From Nansenia antarctica (lineage: Eukaryota > Chordata > Actinopteri > Argentiniformes > Microstomatidae): a stretch of 64,000 nt of DNA. The position numbers and the translations under genes are program-made. This document shows positions 1-10,620 of this stretch, in pieces. The stretch is taken from positions 652,713-716,712 of the forward strand of contig OZ022348.1 of NCBI GenBank assembly GCA_963989245.1, given 5' to 3'. Each line of letters begins with the position of its first letter. Position 1 is the first letter of the stretch. The notes beneath the pieces were generated by a model that was not told the DNA's origin, ran no database searches, and worked only from the letters and a program-made list of their open reading frames with translations.

Positions 1-48
1 TGTCCCTCTCCCATCTGTCCCTCTCTCATCTGTCCCTCTCCCATCTGT
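1..48. repeat. 15-bp tandem repeat in intron
   Basis: Three to four copies of a TGTCCCTCTCYCATC unit run up to the splice acceptor at 54-55. They form the pyrimidine-rich end of the intron before the CARD exon. Confidence 0.8.
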
Positions 49-55
49 ACCGCAG

Positions 56-321
56 ACAAGCACTTTGTGGATCACCACCGGACGGCCCTGATCCAGAGAG
101 TGAGCTTGCTGGAACCCATCCTGGACGCACTCATGGAGAAGAACGTCATCAGAGAGGAGGGCTGCGCTGATGTGAAGGCCGAGAAAACCATCCAGAAGAG
201 GATGAGGGAGCTGTACTCCGGCCCGCTGAAAGGATGCGGCCCAAAGGGAAAAGATATCTTCTATGAGATCCTTTTGGAGCACGAGTCATTCCTTATGGAA
301 GACCTGTCTAAAAGCTCATAA
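56..321 (+). CDS. Terminal exon encoding a C-terminal CARD domain (ASC/PYCARD-like)
   Basis: This is the 3'-most coding exon of a gene that begins outside the window. It follows a clear acceptor (ccgcag, ending at 55), starts with two bases that finish a split codon, and reads about 87 residues to TAA at 319-321. The protein has the helical pattern of a CARD: HFVDHHRTALIQRV, EPILDALMEKNVI, MRELYSGPL, KGKDIFYEILLEHESFLMEDL. CARDs mediate homotypic assembly of inflammasome and apoptosis complexes. The match is closest to the C-terminal CARD of fish ASC, which bridges receptors to caspase-1-like enzymes, and a single terminal CARD exon fits that gene. Fish NLR (NLRP1/NLRC-like) genes can also end in a very similar CARD, so the gene is not named. 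No frameshift or stop interrupts it. Confidence 0.8.
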
Positions 322-416
322 AGGTGTCTGTTAAATGTCAAAAAAGGGCCAAGAGTCAAATAGGAACACTGCAATATGTATCATGAATAATTAAGAACAA
401 TATCACCAATGTTTAT

Positions 417-422
417 AATAAA
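417..422 (+). promoter_or_regulatory. Likely polyadenylation signal of the CARD gene
   Basis: A canonical AATAAA lies about 95 bp after the CARD exon's stop codon, in AT-rich DNA. This is a plausible end for a short 3' UTR. Confidence 0.55.
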
Positions 423-527
423 TTAATACATTTTCCATTCCAATTGATTTCTTTATACCATGCAGTTGTAAGCTCAAGTTTCAGTTTAATTGTTGTATTT
501 CCCATTACACAAGTATAACACATGTTT

Positions 528-1368
528 TTATATCATATTTTTATATCATATTTTTATATCATATTTTTTGAATGAATGGTCTTTATTGTCATTGCTATAG
601 TACAGGTACCAAACAACGAAATTTGGGAGGGGTGGCTCCCCGGTGCTAGGAAAGAAAAAAAACTAAAAAACAAGAAGGGAAAGGAGCTGGTTTACATAAA
701 TAAAGGCTATGTACACTATCCACTATACTATACTGTACAGATAAAACGACTAGGGTTGTCATATTGCACATAGTGTTATTGCACATTCATTTAAAGTGTC
801 GCAGTTTGCAGGCTTGAAATGTACACATTTGTGCCTCAGCACTACACCTGATTTTTCAATCCAGCAGCTGCCATCAATCCGTCCAGACTGTCCAGGGCCC
901 AGAACCTAGGTCTTTGCTGTGTTCAGGGCCTGGATGGCCCTGGGGTAGAAGCTGAGCTTCAGTCTGTTTGTCCTTGCGGCCATGGTCCTGTACCGCCTTT
1001 TCGAGGGCAGCCGGGCAAAGTGTTCGTACCCAGGGTGGGATGGGTCTCTGGAGATCTTGGAGGCCTTCCTGAGGCAGCGTGTGTTGTACAGCTCTTCCAG
1101 AGAGGGGAGGGGGGCGCCGGTGATCTTCTGGGCCGTTCTCACGACTCTCTGTAGCGCATTTCTCTCTGCGTCTGTGCAGCTGGAGAACCAGTTGCAGATG
1201 CAGTAGGTGAGGATGCTCTCCACTGCGCAGCGGTAGAAGGCCACCAGTATCTCCTGTCTGGTTTGGTCCTTCCTGAGGACTCTCAGGAAGAAGAGCCGCT
1301 GTTGTGCCTTCTTGATGGTGGCTGCTGTGTGCTGTGGGGGCTAGGCCTACTACAGATACAGCAGCCAT
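528..1368 (-). mobile_element. 5'-truncated CR1/L2/Rex1-group LINE, 3' end of ORF2
   Basis: The minus strand encodes the C-terminal end of a non-LTR reverse-transcriptase protein: a YCICNWFSSCT region, an ALQRVVRTAQKITGAPLPSL stretch, the DPSHPGYEHFARLPSKRRYR block and SFYPRAIQALN. These blocks are typical of the region after the RT thumb in teleost CR1/L2-group LINEs. Two overlapping frames (874-1368 and 906-1244) indicate frameshifts, so this is a dead copy. The 3' end lies near 566-580 (an AATAAAGACC-like terminus when read on the minus strand) and abuts three copies of an AT-rich 13-15 bp repeat at 528-566. The element is 5'-truncated near 1368. Confidence 0.75.
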
Positions 1369-1548
1369 GTCTCATCACCGTGGAGTACGTCAACAGTGAG
1401 TGAGTACACTGGTTCACACTTGCATTGGTATACTTGCTGTCCATGTCACTTACTCCGCTCTATAGTTTTTTTTTTACAAATGGTATATTCAACAGACTGC
1501 CAGCATGTTGATCGGCGGTGTCGGACCGATTGTATACATGCATATAAT

Positions 1549-2145
1549 CTAAATAGGTCCATCGTCACCTCCGCCATCATCATCTGGTTCCCCGCTGCAG
1601 CGGCCAAGGACAAGGCCAAGCTGCAGTGGGTGATACGCTCGGCGGAGAGGGTGATTGGCTGCCCTTTGCCCCCCTTTGAGGCCCTGTTTAAAAGTAGGGC
1701 TTTGGGGAGGGCCAGGAAGATCATGGCTGACCCCGCACACCCAGGACACGGTCTCTTCGCCCCGCTCCCCTCAGGCAGGAGGGTGCGGTCCCTAAAAACT
1801 GTGAAGGCCCGACATACACACAGCTTTTTCCCCACAGCCATCCGGCTCCTAAATGCCGCTGGCCCCCCCCCCCCCCCTGACCTGACCCCTATCTATCTAC
1901 CCTCCCTCCACCCCCACCCAGAGAGTTTTGGACTGTCTGGATATGAACACTTGAACACTTGATCTCTGCACTTTATATTTATATTAATTATGACTCTTGC
2001 ACTTTGATGTTGGTTTGCACTGTCTTGTCCTGTCTTGCACCTGTCCTGCTGTAAACCGTGCTCCATTGTTCCAAACCAAATTCCTAACATGTTCACATGT
2101 CATGGCAATAAAAGTCTTCTGATTCTGATTCTGATTCTGATTCTA
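1549..2145 (+). mobile_element. 5'-truncated CR1/L2/Rex1-group LINE with (TGATTC)n tail
   Basis: A second LINE 3' end of the same group lies in the opposite orientation to the one before it. The frame around 1560-1860 carries KLQWVIRSAERVIGCPLPPF, a DPAHPGHGLFAPLPSGRRVR block and SFFPTAIRLLNAAG. A short 3' UTR and about four copies of a TGATTC-type repeat at 2115-2145 mark the LINE terminus. There is a poly-C run at 1863-1876. The copy is 5'-truncated, so it lacks the endonuclease and the RT core. Confidence 0.75.
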
Positions 2146-2224
2146 TTGCTATTGCTATATTGCTATACTGTATTTTTAGTTTGCTATTCTACATTTTGCC
2201 TTAAAAAAGCAGTACACTCCTACG

Positions 2225-2290
2225 TTAAATGCAATTATTGTAAGTCGCTTCGAATAAAAGCGTCGGCTAAATGACTGTAATGTAATGTAG
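2225..2290 (+). mobile_element. SINE/LINE-type 3' tail fragment
   Basis: The motif TTGTAAGTCGCTTCGAATAA, followed by AAAGCGTCGGCTAAATGAC and a TAATG repeat, is the common 3' tail of teleost tRNA-derived SINEs. Only the tail is visible here; no tRNA-like head was found directly upstream. Confidence 0.55.
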
Positions 2291-3379
2291 GCTAATATAC
2301 TATACTATAAAGTCAATCACATAGCCCATATATACTATACTATCAAATAGCTGGTCAAAAATGTCAAATGTATTGTTATCTCATAACTACACATAGCGTA
2401 GCGCAACAGCCTGTAATCTGGATCATTCTGATCTAGATTACATTAATGCTGGGCCCTGGTAACCCTGGTAACTGGGAATGCTGGGCCCTGGTAACCCTGG
2501 AAACGCCGCAAACCCTAGTGGCCACTTGTTGTACTGTTCTGGTTCTCACTTGTAGTAGTTCTGCCCAAAAAGACAATTCCCAATGTAATTCCGATGCAAG
2601 TGTGCAGTAACACACTTGTTAGTCCAGAGGATTCACAGCCATCAGCTGGATTCATAGTCGTTGCTTTACAACGCTCCTGTTTTTCGAAGTCATGTGGTTA
2701 TTGGGGGGAGAGTGAGCGTCAATTACAGCGGCTTAAGACCCTCCTCCCTCAGTGAGGCAGATGTGATAGCTGCCTGCCCTAGTGCTTTTTCATCTCAGTT
2801 TTATGACAGGTCAGCGAGCCTAAATGTCTTTACACCAGTGGCGGCCTGGCGGGCTGTGAATTTTTTACACATATGCCTTCAGTGATATCCTCTCGCAATT
2901 ACATTTTGCAGAATATGAGCCACTGAGTCAGCAGTTGTGGAGTAAAGGCCACTTGTGTTGTGTTTCCTTGTTTGCTGTAATGTGTCCTAGGTTCTGCAGT
3001 CTCTCCCACAAATTGATTCAAATGTGGTTGCGGTTAGGTTTAAGGTTCAGGGGAAGGGTTTGGTTGAAGGTGTATCACCTTATGTAGGTGTTACACCGAG
3101 ATACAGCGTGTGCAAATGTGAACGTGCCCGTCAGCCCAGTAATGTAACCTGTTACTCCAGAAACGTGTTGAGCATGGATGCAGAATAAATATCCCCCCCT
3201 CCCGTTTCTGCATAGAACTTCAAATATATTTTCAAATAATGTTGAATTTGTGAGGGGGCACATATTTCTCATCATTTTTTATTATATATATATATTTTGT
3301 ATTATTATCAATATATCCATACAACAAACTATTTCAAGGCAAGGCAAGTTTATTTATTTATTTGGAGATCTGTTATGTA
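2291..3379. other. Intergenic DNA, no gene recognised
   Basis: No coding pattern is supported here. There is a 32-bp direct duplication starting at 2446 and 2478 (around the ATGCTGGGCCCTGGTAACCC motif) and an AT-rich tract at 3280-3330. Confidence 0.5.
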
Positions 3380-3465
3380 TTTTGGTCGAAGGCCACCCTG
3401 ACCTAAAGGGCAGCCTCTTCTTCATAATCCGGGAGCCATGGGGTTGAACCTTGTTTTGTCAGGTA

Positions 3466-3956
3466 AATAAAAAATAAAAATAAAAATAAATAAATAATAA
3501 TAATACATTTTATTCATGCGTCGCCTTTCAAGGCTATCAAAACATTAAAATCAACAAAGCAAAATGAGATAAAAACAGACACATCTGATAACAACAAACA
3601 AAATGCAGGAGATCAAACCAAGTAAGCCATTGTGAAAAGGTGTGTTTTAAGACTGGATAGTGAAAGTGGTGAGATTGTCAATATTACGTATGTTAGGTGG
3701 GGAGCAGCACGGTTGAAGGCTCTAGATCTCATAGTAGTCAGGTGGGCAGAAGGGATGACAAGTTGGTAGGCAGAGGAGATCTGAGACTATGGGAGGGAGT
3801 GTGAGTAAGAAGGAGTTCAGAGAGGTATGAGGGTGCTAGGTTACGGAGAGCCTTAAAGGTGAGAAGGAGAATCTTAAAATGAATACGGAATTTGATGGGG
3901 AGCCAATGAAGTTGTTGGAGAACTGGAGTGATATGGTGAATGGAGGGATTTCTAGT
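3466..3956 (-). mobile_element. L2 LINE 3' fragment inserted in the left inverted arm
   Basis: Read on the minus strand, the segment encodes the L2 C-terminal signature: HHITPVLQQLHWLPIKFRIH, followed by FKILLLTFKALRNLAPSYLS. It ends in an AT-rich A/T-repeat tail at 3466-3500. The sequence GTCAGGTAAA on the left and AGTAAAG on the right is continuous in the paralogous arm at 13305-13345 (minus strand). The L2 therefore inserted into this arm after the two arms arose, with a short GTAAA-like target duplication. It is a dead fragment. Confidence 0.75.
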
Positions 3957-4275
3957 AAAGTTTTTTTCTCTGCTAACCCTAACCCTAACCCTAACCCTAA
4001 CCCTTGTTGCTTGGGGGTACCAGATATTAACCCCTTCATGCCCGAAATGCCAAAATCCCAGATTTTTATTTATTTATGGGATTTCATGCAAAATACTCAA
4101 ATCAAATGCATCAAATTTATGTTCACTCATGTTTACTCATAAAGGAGGTCGTGTACAATGTATTTTTTGTGTTACTATTCATTACTTTTTTAAAGTAAGT
4201 AAGTAAGTAAATTATATAGCACCTTTCATACAAGAAATGCAGCTCAAAGTGCTTTACAACAGGAATAAGAACATA
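3957..4275 (-). repeat. Left inverted arm, non-coding part with L2-like tail
   Basis: This sequence matches 13001-13330 in reverse orientation. Shared blocks include the TTGCTTGGGGGTACC segment, the ATTAACCCCTTCATGCCC segment and an L2-like 3' tail (TTGTAAAGCACTTTGAGCTG, minus strand) with a TTAC microsatellite at 4195-4212. The same tail recurs at 36590-36690. Confidence 0.75.
3974..4004 (+). repeat. Short interstitial telomere repeat (five AACCCT units)
   Basis: Five perfect units of the vertebrate telomere repeat lie between CTCTGCT and TGTTGCTTGG. The paralogous arm (minus strand of about 13300-13325) has only about six unrelated bases between the same flanks. The tract is therefore a later insertion and not an ancestral part of the arm. 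Confidence 0.85.
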
Positions 4276-4905
4276 AAGTAAGGCAGTGGCTTGGTCGAGG
4301 ACTTGCTGGAACAGTGCATCCACATTACCAATGGCTGATAGTTCGTACTCAGCTTTCAGGACTTTGATGACAGAGCCTTTTCCAAACCCAGATTGCATCC
4401 CGATATGGCATGGGCTGAAAAGGTTCTGAATGCTTGGCCAGTGTCGACTTGATGTCCACTATTGCCCTTTCCTTGCGGGGGGATTCCATGATGAGTGGTA
4501 CATCCAGTCCTGCCTGAAGGTGATGGTGAAGGAGGAGGACAAACACGTCTGTGTCGTCAGAAACCACAGAGATCTGATGGGCTTCTCCAGCACACATCAG
4601 GACTTGTTGGACAACGATGGTGTCAGCTTCTTCCTGCTGATCTTCTTGATCATAGTGGTTCCTTCTTTCTTCCATCTTGATCTCGATGGGTCATGGGTCC
4701 TCCCCTGTCACCACCAACTTGTGTTTGTTGGTGCTCCGTGGATGGAAAAGCCTGTCTTGGGTCAGTTTCTCATATAATAACAGGTTCATCTGTTTCTTGT
4801 TGTAAATGGATGACAACCTTCTGGGCCGGTAGCTTTGTTGATAGGAGGAGATTATGTTTCTTGTTGACCCCTGTCTCTCTGACATCTCTGGTGACAGACT
4901 TGATA
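4276..4905 (-). pseudogene. PIN-like nuclease-family ORF fragment (left arm copy)
   Basis: The minus strand encodes a broken protein in two main frames. In order it shows KSVTRDVRETGVNKKHN, KLPAQKVV, STNKHKLVVTGEDP, QQEEADTIVVQQVLMC, ISVVSDDTDVFVLLLHHHL, DVPLIMESPRKERAIVDIKS, then after a deletion KGSVIKVLKAEYELSAIGNV. The spaced acidic motifs EEAD and DDTD (plus GC-N/D-T in the right copy) suggest the metal-binding acidic sites of a PIN/FEN-like nuclease fold; that is inference from pattern. I recall related, uncharacterised proteins from fish and invertebrate genomes. The copy has frameshifts and lacks the region matching 12800-12890 of the right copy. It ends exactly where the retrotransposon sequence begins (4906). 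Confidence 0.6.
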
Positions 4906-6570
4906 CTGTAATCACGACAATAACAACAACAAACGCATGCACCAAACGCCTGCTGGATAAACTCCAGGGAAACATCAAATGGGCACGAATGGAGATTAAA
5001 CCCAGTAAGTCCCGCAGTATCTCCATTGTCAAAGGCAAGCTTGCCAATGAGAGGTTCCACGTCAACAACGAGCCAATACCAACAGTTCTGGAGAAGCCTA
5101 TCAAAAGCCTTGGCCGCTGGTATAGCGCAGAACTCAAAGCAGGTGGAACAACTCAAGCAGGATATAATCAGTGGCCTCAAGCAGATCAACAACACTGCTC
5201 TCCCTGGGAAGCTGAAGCTGTGGTGCTTTCAGTTTGGACTGCTGCCCCGTCTCATGTGGCCAATTTCCATCTACGAGGTCACACTATCCCATGCCAACCG
5301 GCTGGAGAGACTGGTGAATGCACAAGTGAGGAAGTGGCTTGGACTGCCGAGAGGCCTTAGCAGCAAAGGCCTGTATGGCAACGGAGCCCTCTCCCTACCA
5401 ATCTCAAGCCTGGTGGAGGAGTACAAATGTGCCAAATCAAGGCTGGAAATGACTCTCACAGAATCCCGGGATCCATTCGTCAGAGGTGCTGCTCCAATCC
5501 TAGCAACGGGGAGGAAATGGAAGCCATCTGCAGCAGTTGCGGTGGCAAAGACCGCCCTCAGACACCGGGATATAGTGGGGCATGTCCAACATGGCAGAGG
5601 GGGCCTTGGCTTAGAAACAACAACACCCACATGGCAAAAGGCTACTCCAACAGAACGGCGGAAGATGGTGGTTGAGGATGTGCGCCACCAGGAGGAAGCA
5701 GCCAGGTGCGCCAAGGCAGTCTCCCAAGCCCAGCAAGGCCGCTGGATGAAGTGGGAGAGCGTGGAGAGGAGGAAAATCACGTGGAACGAGCTGTGGAGCA
5801 TGGAGTCTAATAGGCTAAGTTTCATCATCAGAGCCACATATGATGTCCTGCCCTCTCCTACCAACCTACATCTCTGGTATGGAGAGGACCCAGCCTGTCT
5901 CCAGTGTGCAGCCCCAGCAACCCTCAAACACATCTTGGTGGGTTGCAAGACCAGTCTAACTCAAGGAAGATACACCTGGCGCCACAACCAAGTGCTAAAG
6001 TGCTTGGCTGCCGAACTTGAGCACAAGAGGGTAACCACCGACGCCATGCCTCTAAATGCCCAGACTACCTTTCCACAGAAAACAACCTTCATCCGGGAAG
6101 GGGAGAAACAGCGGACCAAGCCATCACCTCCAGACTCAGGCCCACTGAACGCAGCCCGGGATTGGGAAATGCAGGTGGACCTCAGCCAGAGGCTCACCTT
6201 CCCACCCGAAATTACAGTGACCAACCTGCGCCCAGACCTAGTCCTCTGGTCCAAGTCCTGCCGGCGTGTCTTCATCGTAGAACTGACGGTCCCATGGGAG
6301 GAGGCCATCGATGAGGCATTCGAACGGAAGAGGCTGCGGTATGCCAACTTAGCAGTCGAAGCAGAGGGGCGGGGCTGGAACGTGAAGGTGTGGCCAGTGG
6401 AGGTGGGCTGCAGAGGCTTTGTAGCCAGCTCCACCACAAGGCTCCTGAGGGCAGTAGGGATCAGAGGACAAGCCCAACGGAAGGCAATCAGAGAACTGTC
6501 CACTGCAGTAGAACGGAGCAGTCACTGGCTGTGGCTGAAACGTAGGGACCCAACATGGGCTCCCAAATGA
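4906..6570 (+). pseudogene. C-terminal half of RLE-type LINE polyprotein
   Basis: The reading frame opens with the post-palm/thumb region (RLLDKLQGNIKWARMEIKPS, SLGRWYSAELK). It needs a one-base shift near 5136-5141 to continue as KQVEQLKQDIISGLKQINNT and then runs open to TGA at 6568-6570. At 5903-5947 it has the CCHC-type knuckle CLQCAAPATLKHILVGC. At about 6226-6420 it has the PD-(D/E)XK-like restriction-like endonuclease: RPDLVLWSKSCRRVFIVELT, then VPWEEAIDEAFERKRLRYA. This domain order is diagnostic of the R2/NeSL/Hero group, whose endonuclease nicks a DNA target for target-primed reverse transcription. Hero is my best guess at the family. The copy lacks the RT core and has one frameshift, so it is not functional alone. 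Confidence 0.75.
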
Positions 6571-7003
6571 CCACGTGGTGCCACCGTGCGACACACACCC
6601 AGGCCTGATCAGCCTGTGGTGGGCCAACCTCGGCAGAGGGTGTCTTGTGATAACTGGCCGAAACACCCAATGAGGTCGGGGACCACAACTGAAGATGTGT
6701 CGTACTGGTGGCACCACGTGATCATTGCAAAATTCCACTCCACCCAAGAGGACATCTCCAACTCCACTCAATTGTTGTGCTGAATATTTAGGGATTTTAA
6801 CAACCAGTCCTATTAAGAATCCTGATGTCTGGTGTCAAAACCAGTGACCGCTGCGAAAGGGCAGCTGACAACCTGGGAAAGACCTGGTGACGGCCTGAAG
6901 AGACAGCTGACAGGAGGGAACAGACCCCAACGGGGCTGGCATGGGTTAGCTACCCGTGTTGGCAGGAGCCTTTCACTACACAGTGACTTGGTTCCACCCA
7001 ACT
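6571..7003 (+). other. Non-coding junction between the two LINE halves (probable 3' UTR + 5' UTR)
   Basis: No open frame of note. The left part is expected to be the 3' UTR of the upstream half-element and the right part the 5' UTR of the downstream one. The exact junction cannot be placed by eye. The CACGTGGTGCCACC sequence at 6572-6585 has an inverted partner GGTGGCACCACGTG at 6705-6718, which could form a 14-bp stem in the RNA 3' end. Confidence 0.45.
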
Positions 7004-8146
7004 ATGGCTACGAAAAATTCAAAAGGAAAAACACCCCTAGAGTCTGCGAGAGCGGAGGCGGAAGATGACTCATCGGCGGATCACACGGTAACAGACCCTG
7101 GAACGGAAATGACAACGAATCAAATGATCAGCACGGTAGTTGACGGAGTAACAACACTGGCAGGACACAAGCTACAAAGCTGCATCTGTGGCTGGAAAAA
7201 GATAACATCAGAGAAGGGTCTCAAGATCCACCAGGGCAGGAAAAAGTGCCTAAGAGAGCTTAGCGAGGTGCCTCGCATTGACCACTACTTCCTCAGAGGT
7301 AGGGCAAATCAGTCGAGTGAAGCCCAGTGGCAGGATATTCACCACAGTCCACAGGGTATCAGAACCCCAGACGAAGCTCAACCAAGCACAGATCCATCAA
7401 CGGACATGAGTCCAGAGCCTATCCAGCCACAGACAGCAGTGGAGAGGAAGATGAATGGACGAAAGCCTCAAATCTTGTGGCCTAAAGCCTGCCAGAAAAA
7501 GGAGTGGGAAAACACAGACACAGACCTTGTCCATCTTCTAGAAGGTCTGAAAGGAGGCGTGGAAAGAAAACTGGACAAGATTGGAGAGATAATTTACAGC
7601 TATGGAGCAGAGAGATTTGGGGTGAAAAGTAAGAACCATGGGACACAGAAGGAACCATCAGCCCATCTCAAGTCCAGGAGACAACAAGAGATTGAAAGAC
7701 TTGTGAAAGAAAGAAGGTGCCTGAGAAAACAGTGGAAGAAGGCCACAGAAGTGGAAAGGAAAGGACTTGAGGCACTACAGGCCGACATCAAGCGGCGTCT
7801 TGCAACACTGCGAAGAGCAGAATGCTTGAGAAAGCAACACTGCGAAGAAAGAGCGAACGAGGACTGCCTTCTACAGAGATCCCTACAAGTTCGTCAAATA
7901 CCTCTTTGTCAAGGAGAAAACAGGGACCCTCAAAGTACCCATAAGGGAACTAGAGGAGCACCTGAGGAAGACCTACTCTGACAACCAGAGGCATGTGCCA
8001 GCCAGCATTCCGGATGACATGCCACCAATCCAACCACCTGAGCACCAGATGGAAACAAGGCCCCCTACATGGAGCGAAGTTGAGAGCACAGTAAAACGGG
8101 CAAGAACAGCCTCAGCCCCTGGGCCCAACGGCCATAGTACCTGTCG
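7004..8146 (+). pseudogene. N-terminal half of RLE-type LINE polyprotein
   Basis: The chosen start is ATG at 7004 (MATKNSKGKTPLESARAE). Near residues 60-85 is a single C2H2-like DNA-binding finger (CICGWKKITSEKGLKIHQGR, then KKC), as in R2/NeSL/Hero proteins, where N-terminal fingers help bind the target. A basic helical region follows (RRQQEIERLVKERRCLRKQW). A one-base frameshift near 7845 separates it from KKERTRTAFYRDPYKFVKYL, then TYSDNQRHVPASIPDDMPP and the RT entry motif RARTASAPGPNG at about 8097-8135. Similarity ends there, at the junction with the PIN-like ORF. RT motifs 1-7 are missing. Confidence 0.75.
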
Positions 8147-8361
8147 AAGATGAGGTAGACGTCACTGTCTGACAGGTATGAAGTCAGTCTTGTCTTTTCT
8201 TAGGGAAAGATTTCAACCACTATGCCTTGTGGCTCTGTTCAGAGGCTCTAAAGCGAGTGGCACTCCAAAACGAGCTGTAGGGGTAGGAAAGGGAATCGGG
8301 ATCGGGCCCAAGTCCGTCACCAGAGATGTCAGAGAGACAGGGGTCAACAAGAAACATTATA

Positions 8362-8937
8362 CAGGGTCATCCCTATGTTCCCATAACCCAATGGTCCCAC
8401 AGCCCAATGGTCCCACATTTCTAATATTTCATAGGTGGGCTAGGGATAGGGTTAGGGTCAGTGTTAGGGTCAGTGTTAGGGTTAGGATTAGGGCTAGGGC
8501 TAGGGCTAGGGTTAGTTAGATTACTTAGAAATGTGGGAACATTGGCCGTGGGACCATTGGGCTGTGGGACCATCGGGCTGTGGGAACATAGACACACTCC
8601 CCATTATACAACGGATAGATCCGGTCCATTGTCTCTATTGGTCAGTTTGCGTTCTAGCCGTGCTGATATCCATGATATACGCACGGTTAAATGGAATGTT
8701 GACACATCTTTTCATATTACTCCGCGTTTGTATATATTACCGTTATCGAAGTTACATTCTTACTGTTGCTTAGCAACCAATAAACAACTGTTCAGAGGAT
8801 TAATACACTTACAATAAAACATAGTTCCATTCAAATACATTAATTAAAAGTTTGTCTTGTCTTTCTTTTGTGAAATATTGATAGATAAACGTGGTAACCG
8901 TTGTATAAAAGCGTTATGGAACTCGAAGCTTCTCGTT
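8362..8937. other. Insertion in the PIN-like ORF with degenerate telomere-like repeats
   Basis: This block interrupts sequence that is continuous in the left arm. Its first 150 bp hold an inverted repeat: TCCCACAGCCCAATGGTCCC at about 8396 pairs with GGGACCATTGGGCTGTGGGA at about 8550. The centre is a run of GGGTTA/GGGCTA variants at 8440-8516. The rest (8590-8937) is AT-rich with GTTGCTTAGCAACC and a short hairpin near its right end (TATGGAAC...GTTCCATA). No coding region is seen. It may be a MITE-like or composite insertion; clean target duplications were not found. Confidence 0.5.
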
Positions 8938-10620
8938 CCATAAAGCGTAATCATCTCCTCCTATCAACAAAGCTACCGGCCCAGAAGGTTGTCTCGTCAT
9001 CCATTTACAACAAGAAACAGCTGAACCTATTATTATTATATACACAGTCACCAGCATGAAGTCCTCAATCTGCGCCTTGGACCCCATTCCCTCCTCCCTA
9101 GTCAAGGCCTGTCTCCCCACACTCACCCCACTCATCACAAACATAATGAACTTCTCCCTGTCCACCAGCATTGTCCCCCCTGCCCTCAAGCTCGCTGCTA
9201 TTACACCCATACTTAAAAAACCCGGTCTCGCCCCTGACACCCCCAACAACTACCGACCCATTTCCAATCTCACCTTCCTGTCCAAAATCCTTGAGAAAGT
9301 TGTTGCTGCCCAACTCAAATCCCACCTCGACTGCAATAACCTGTATGAACCATTCCAATCTGGCTTCCATTCCAAACACAGCACTGAAACAGCACTACTA
9401 AAAATCACCAATGACATACTCCTTTCTGCCACCTCACCATCCTCATCCTCCTCGACCTCAGCGCCACCTTTGACACCATCAACCATTCCATCCTCCTCGC
9501 CCGTCTCCAACACATTGGCATAACCGGCACCGCCCTCTCCTGGTTCAAGTCCTATCTCTCAGACAGACATCAATACATCTCAATAAATAACAGTAAATCC
9601 TCCACTGCTCCAGTCACCCACGGTGTCCCCCAGGGTTCAGTGCTAGGCCCCCTCCTCTTCATCCTGTACATCCTTCCCCTTGGACAGGTCCTCCGCCGCC
9701 ATAGCCTCCGCTTCCACTGCTATGCTGATGACACCCAACTCTACCTCTCCTCCAAAACCATCTCCCCTAACACCCACTCCATTCTCACTACCTGCCAATG
9801 ACATAAAATCATGGATACAATAACATTTAAAAAATTAAAACATTTCTGAAACTGAACTGCAATAAATCGGAAATCCTCATCATCGGCCCAAAGTCCCTCA
9901 CCCGTTCCACCCAGACATTCTCACTCAACATCGATGGCTTCACCGTAACCCCCCCCAACCACGTCCGCAACCTCATCTTTGACCCCAAGCATCATCTTTG
10001 ACCCCACCCTCTCGTTCCTTCCCCATGCCAACCAGGTCACTAAATCAGCTTTTTTCCCACATTGCCTGCACCCGACCCTCCCTGTCCTTTTCCGCTGCTG
10101 CAACTCTCATCCACGACCTTCATGACTTCCCGACTCGACTACTGCAACAGCATCCCCTACGGTTTAACAACAATAACATCCTAAACAAATTCCAATACGT
10201 CCAGAACTCTGCTGCCCGTCTGCTCACCTCCACTTGCTGCTGTGACCACATCACCCCTGTCCTCCAAAACCTACACTGGCTCCCGGTAAAATACAGGATC
10301 CAATTCAAAATCCTACTCACCACTTAAAAAGCCATCAACAATCTGGCCGCTTCCTACCTTGCCGACCTCGTGCCCCTCCACACCCCCTCCCGTTGCCTCA
10401 GGTCTGATGACCAAACCACCCTCAAACCACCAGGACCAAGCTCCAGACCTGGGGTGATAGGGCCTTTTCAGCCACAGCCCCGTCCCTCTAGAACGCACTA
10501 CCTCAATTAGGCCCCTATACTTCTATTTACCTTTTGTTTCTTTTTATTATTACTACTCAATCTTTTCAGTTTGTAAAGCGTCTTTGAGTGTCTAGAAAAG
10601 CTTTATATAAGTCTAATGTA

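Larger units (their letters stand above)
4906..8146 (+). mobile_element. Rearranged R2/NeSL/Hero-type LINE (C-terminal half, then N-terminal half)
   Basis: The two halves of one type of non-LTR retrotransposon sit in reversed order. The 3' half (thumb, CCHC knuckle and restriction-like endonuclease) occupies 4906-6570. About 430 bp of non-coding DNA follows, then the 5' half (N-terminal zinc finger to the start of the RT domain) at 7004-8146. The catalytic centre of the RT, including the YADD box, is absent from both. This is what one expects from two truncated copies in head-to-tail tandem, or from a circular permutation. Inverted pieces of a PIN-like ORF flank it on both sides. Confidence 0.75.

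Noticed and set aside
4854..5360. Start of the LINE C-terminal ORF at 4854
   Set aside because: Bases 4854-4905 belong to the antisense of the PIN-like fragment. LINE similarity begins at about 4906.
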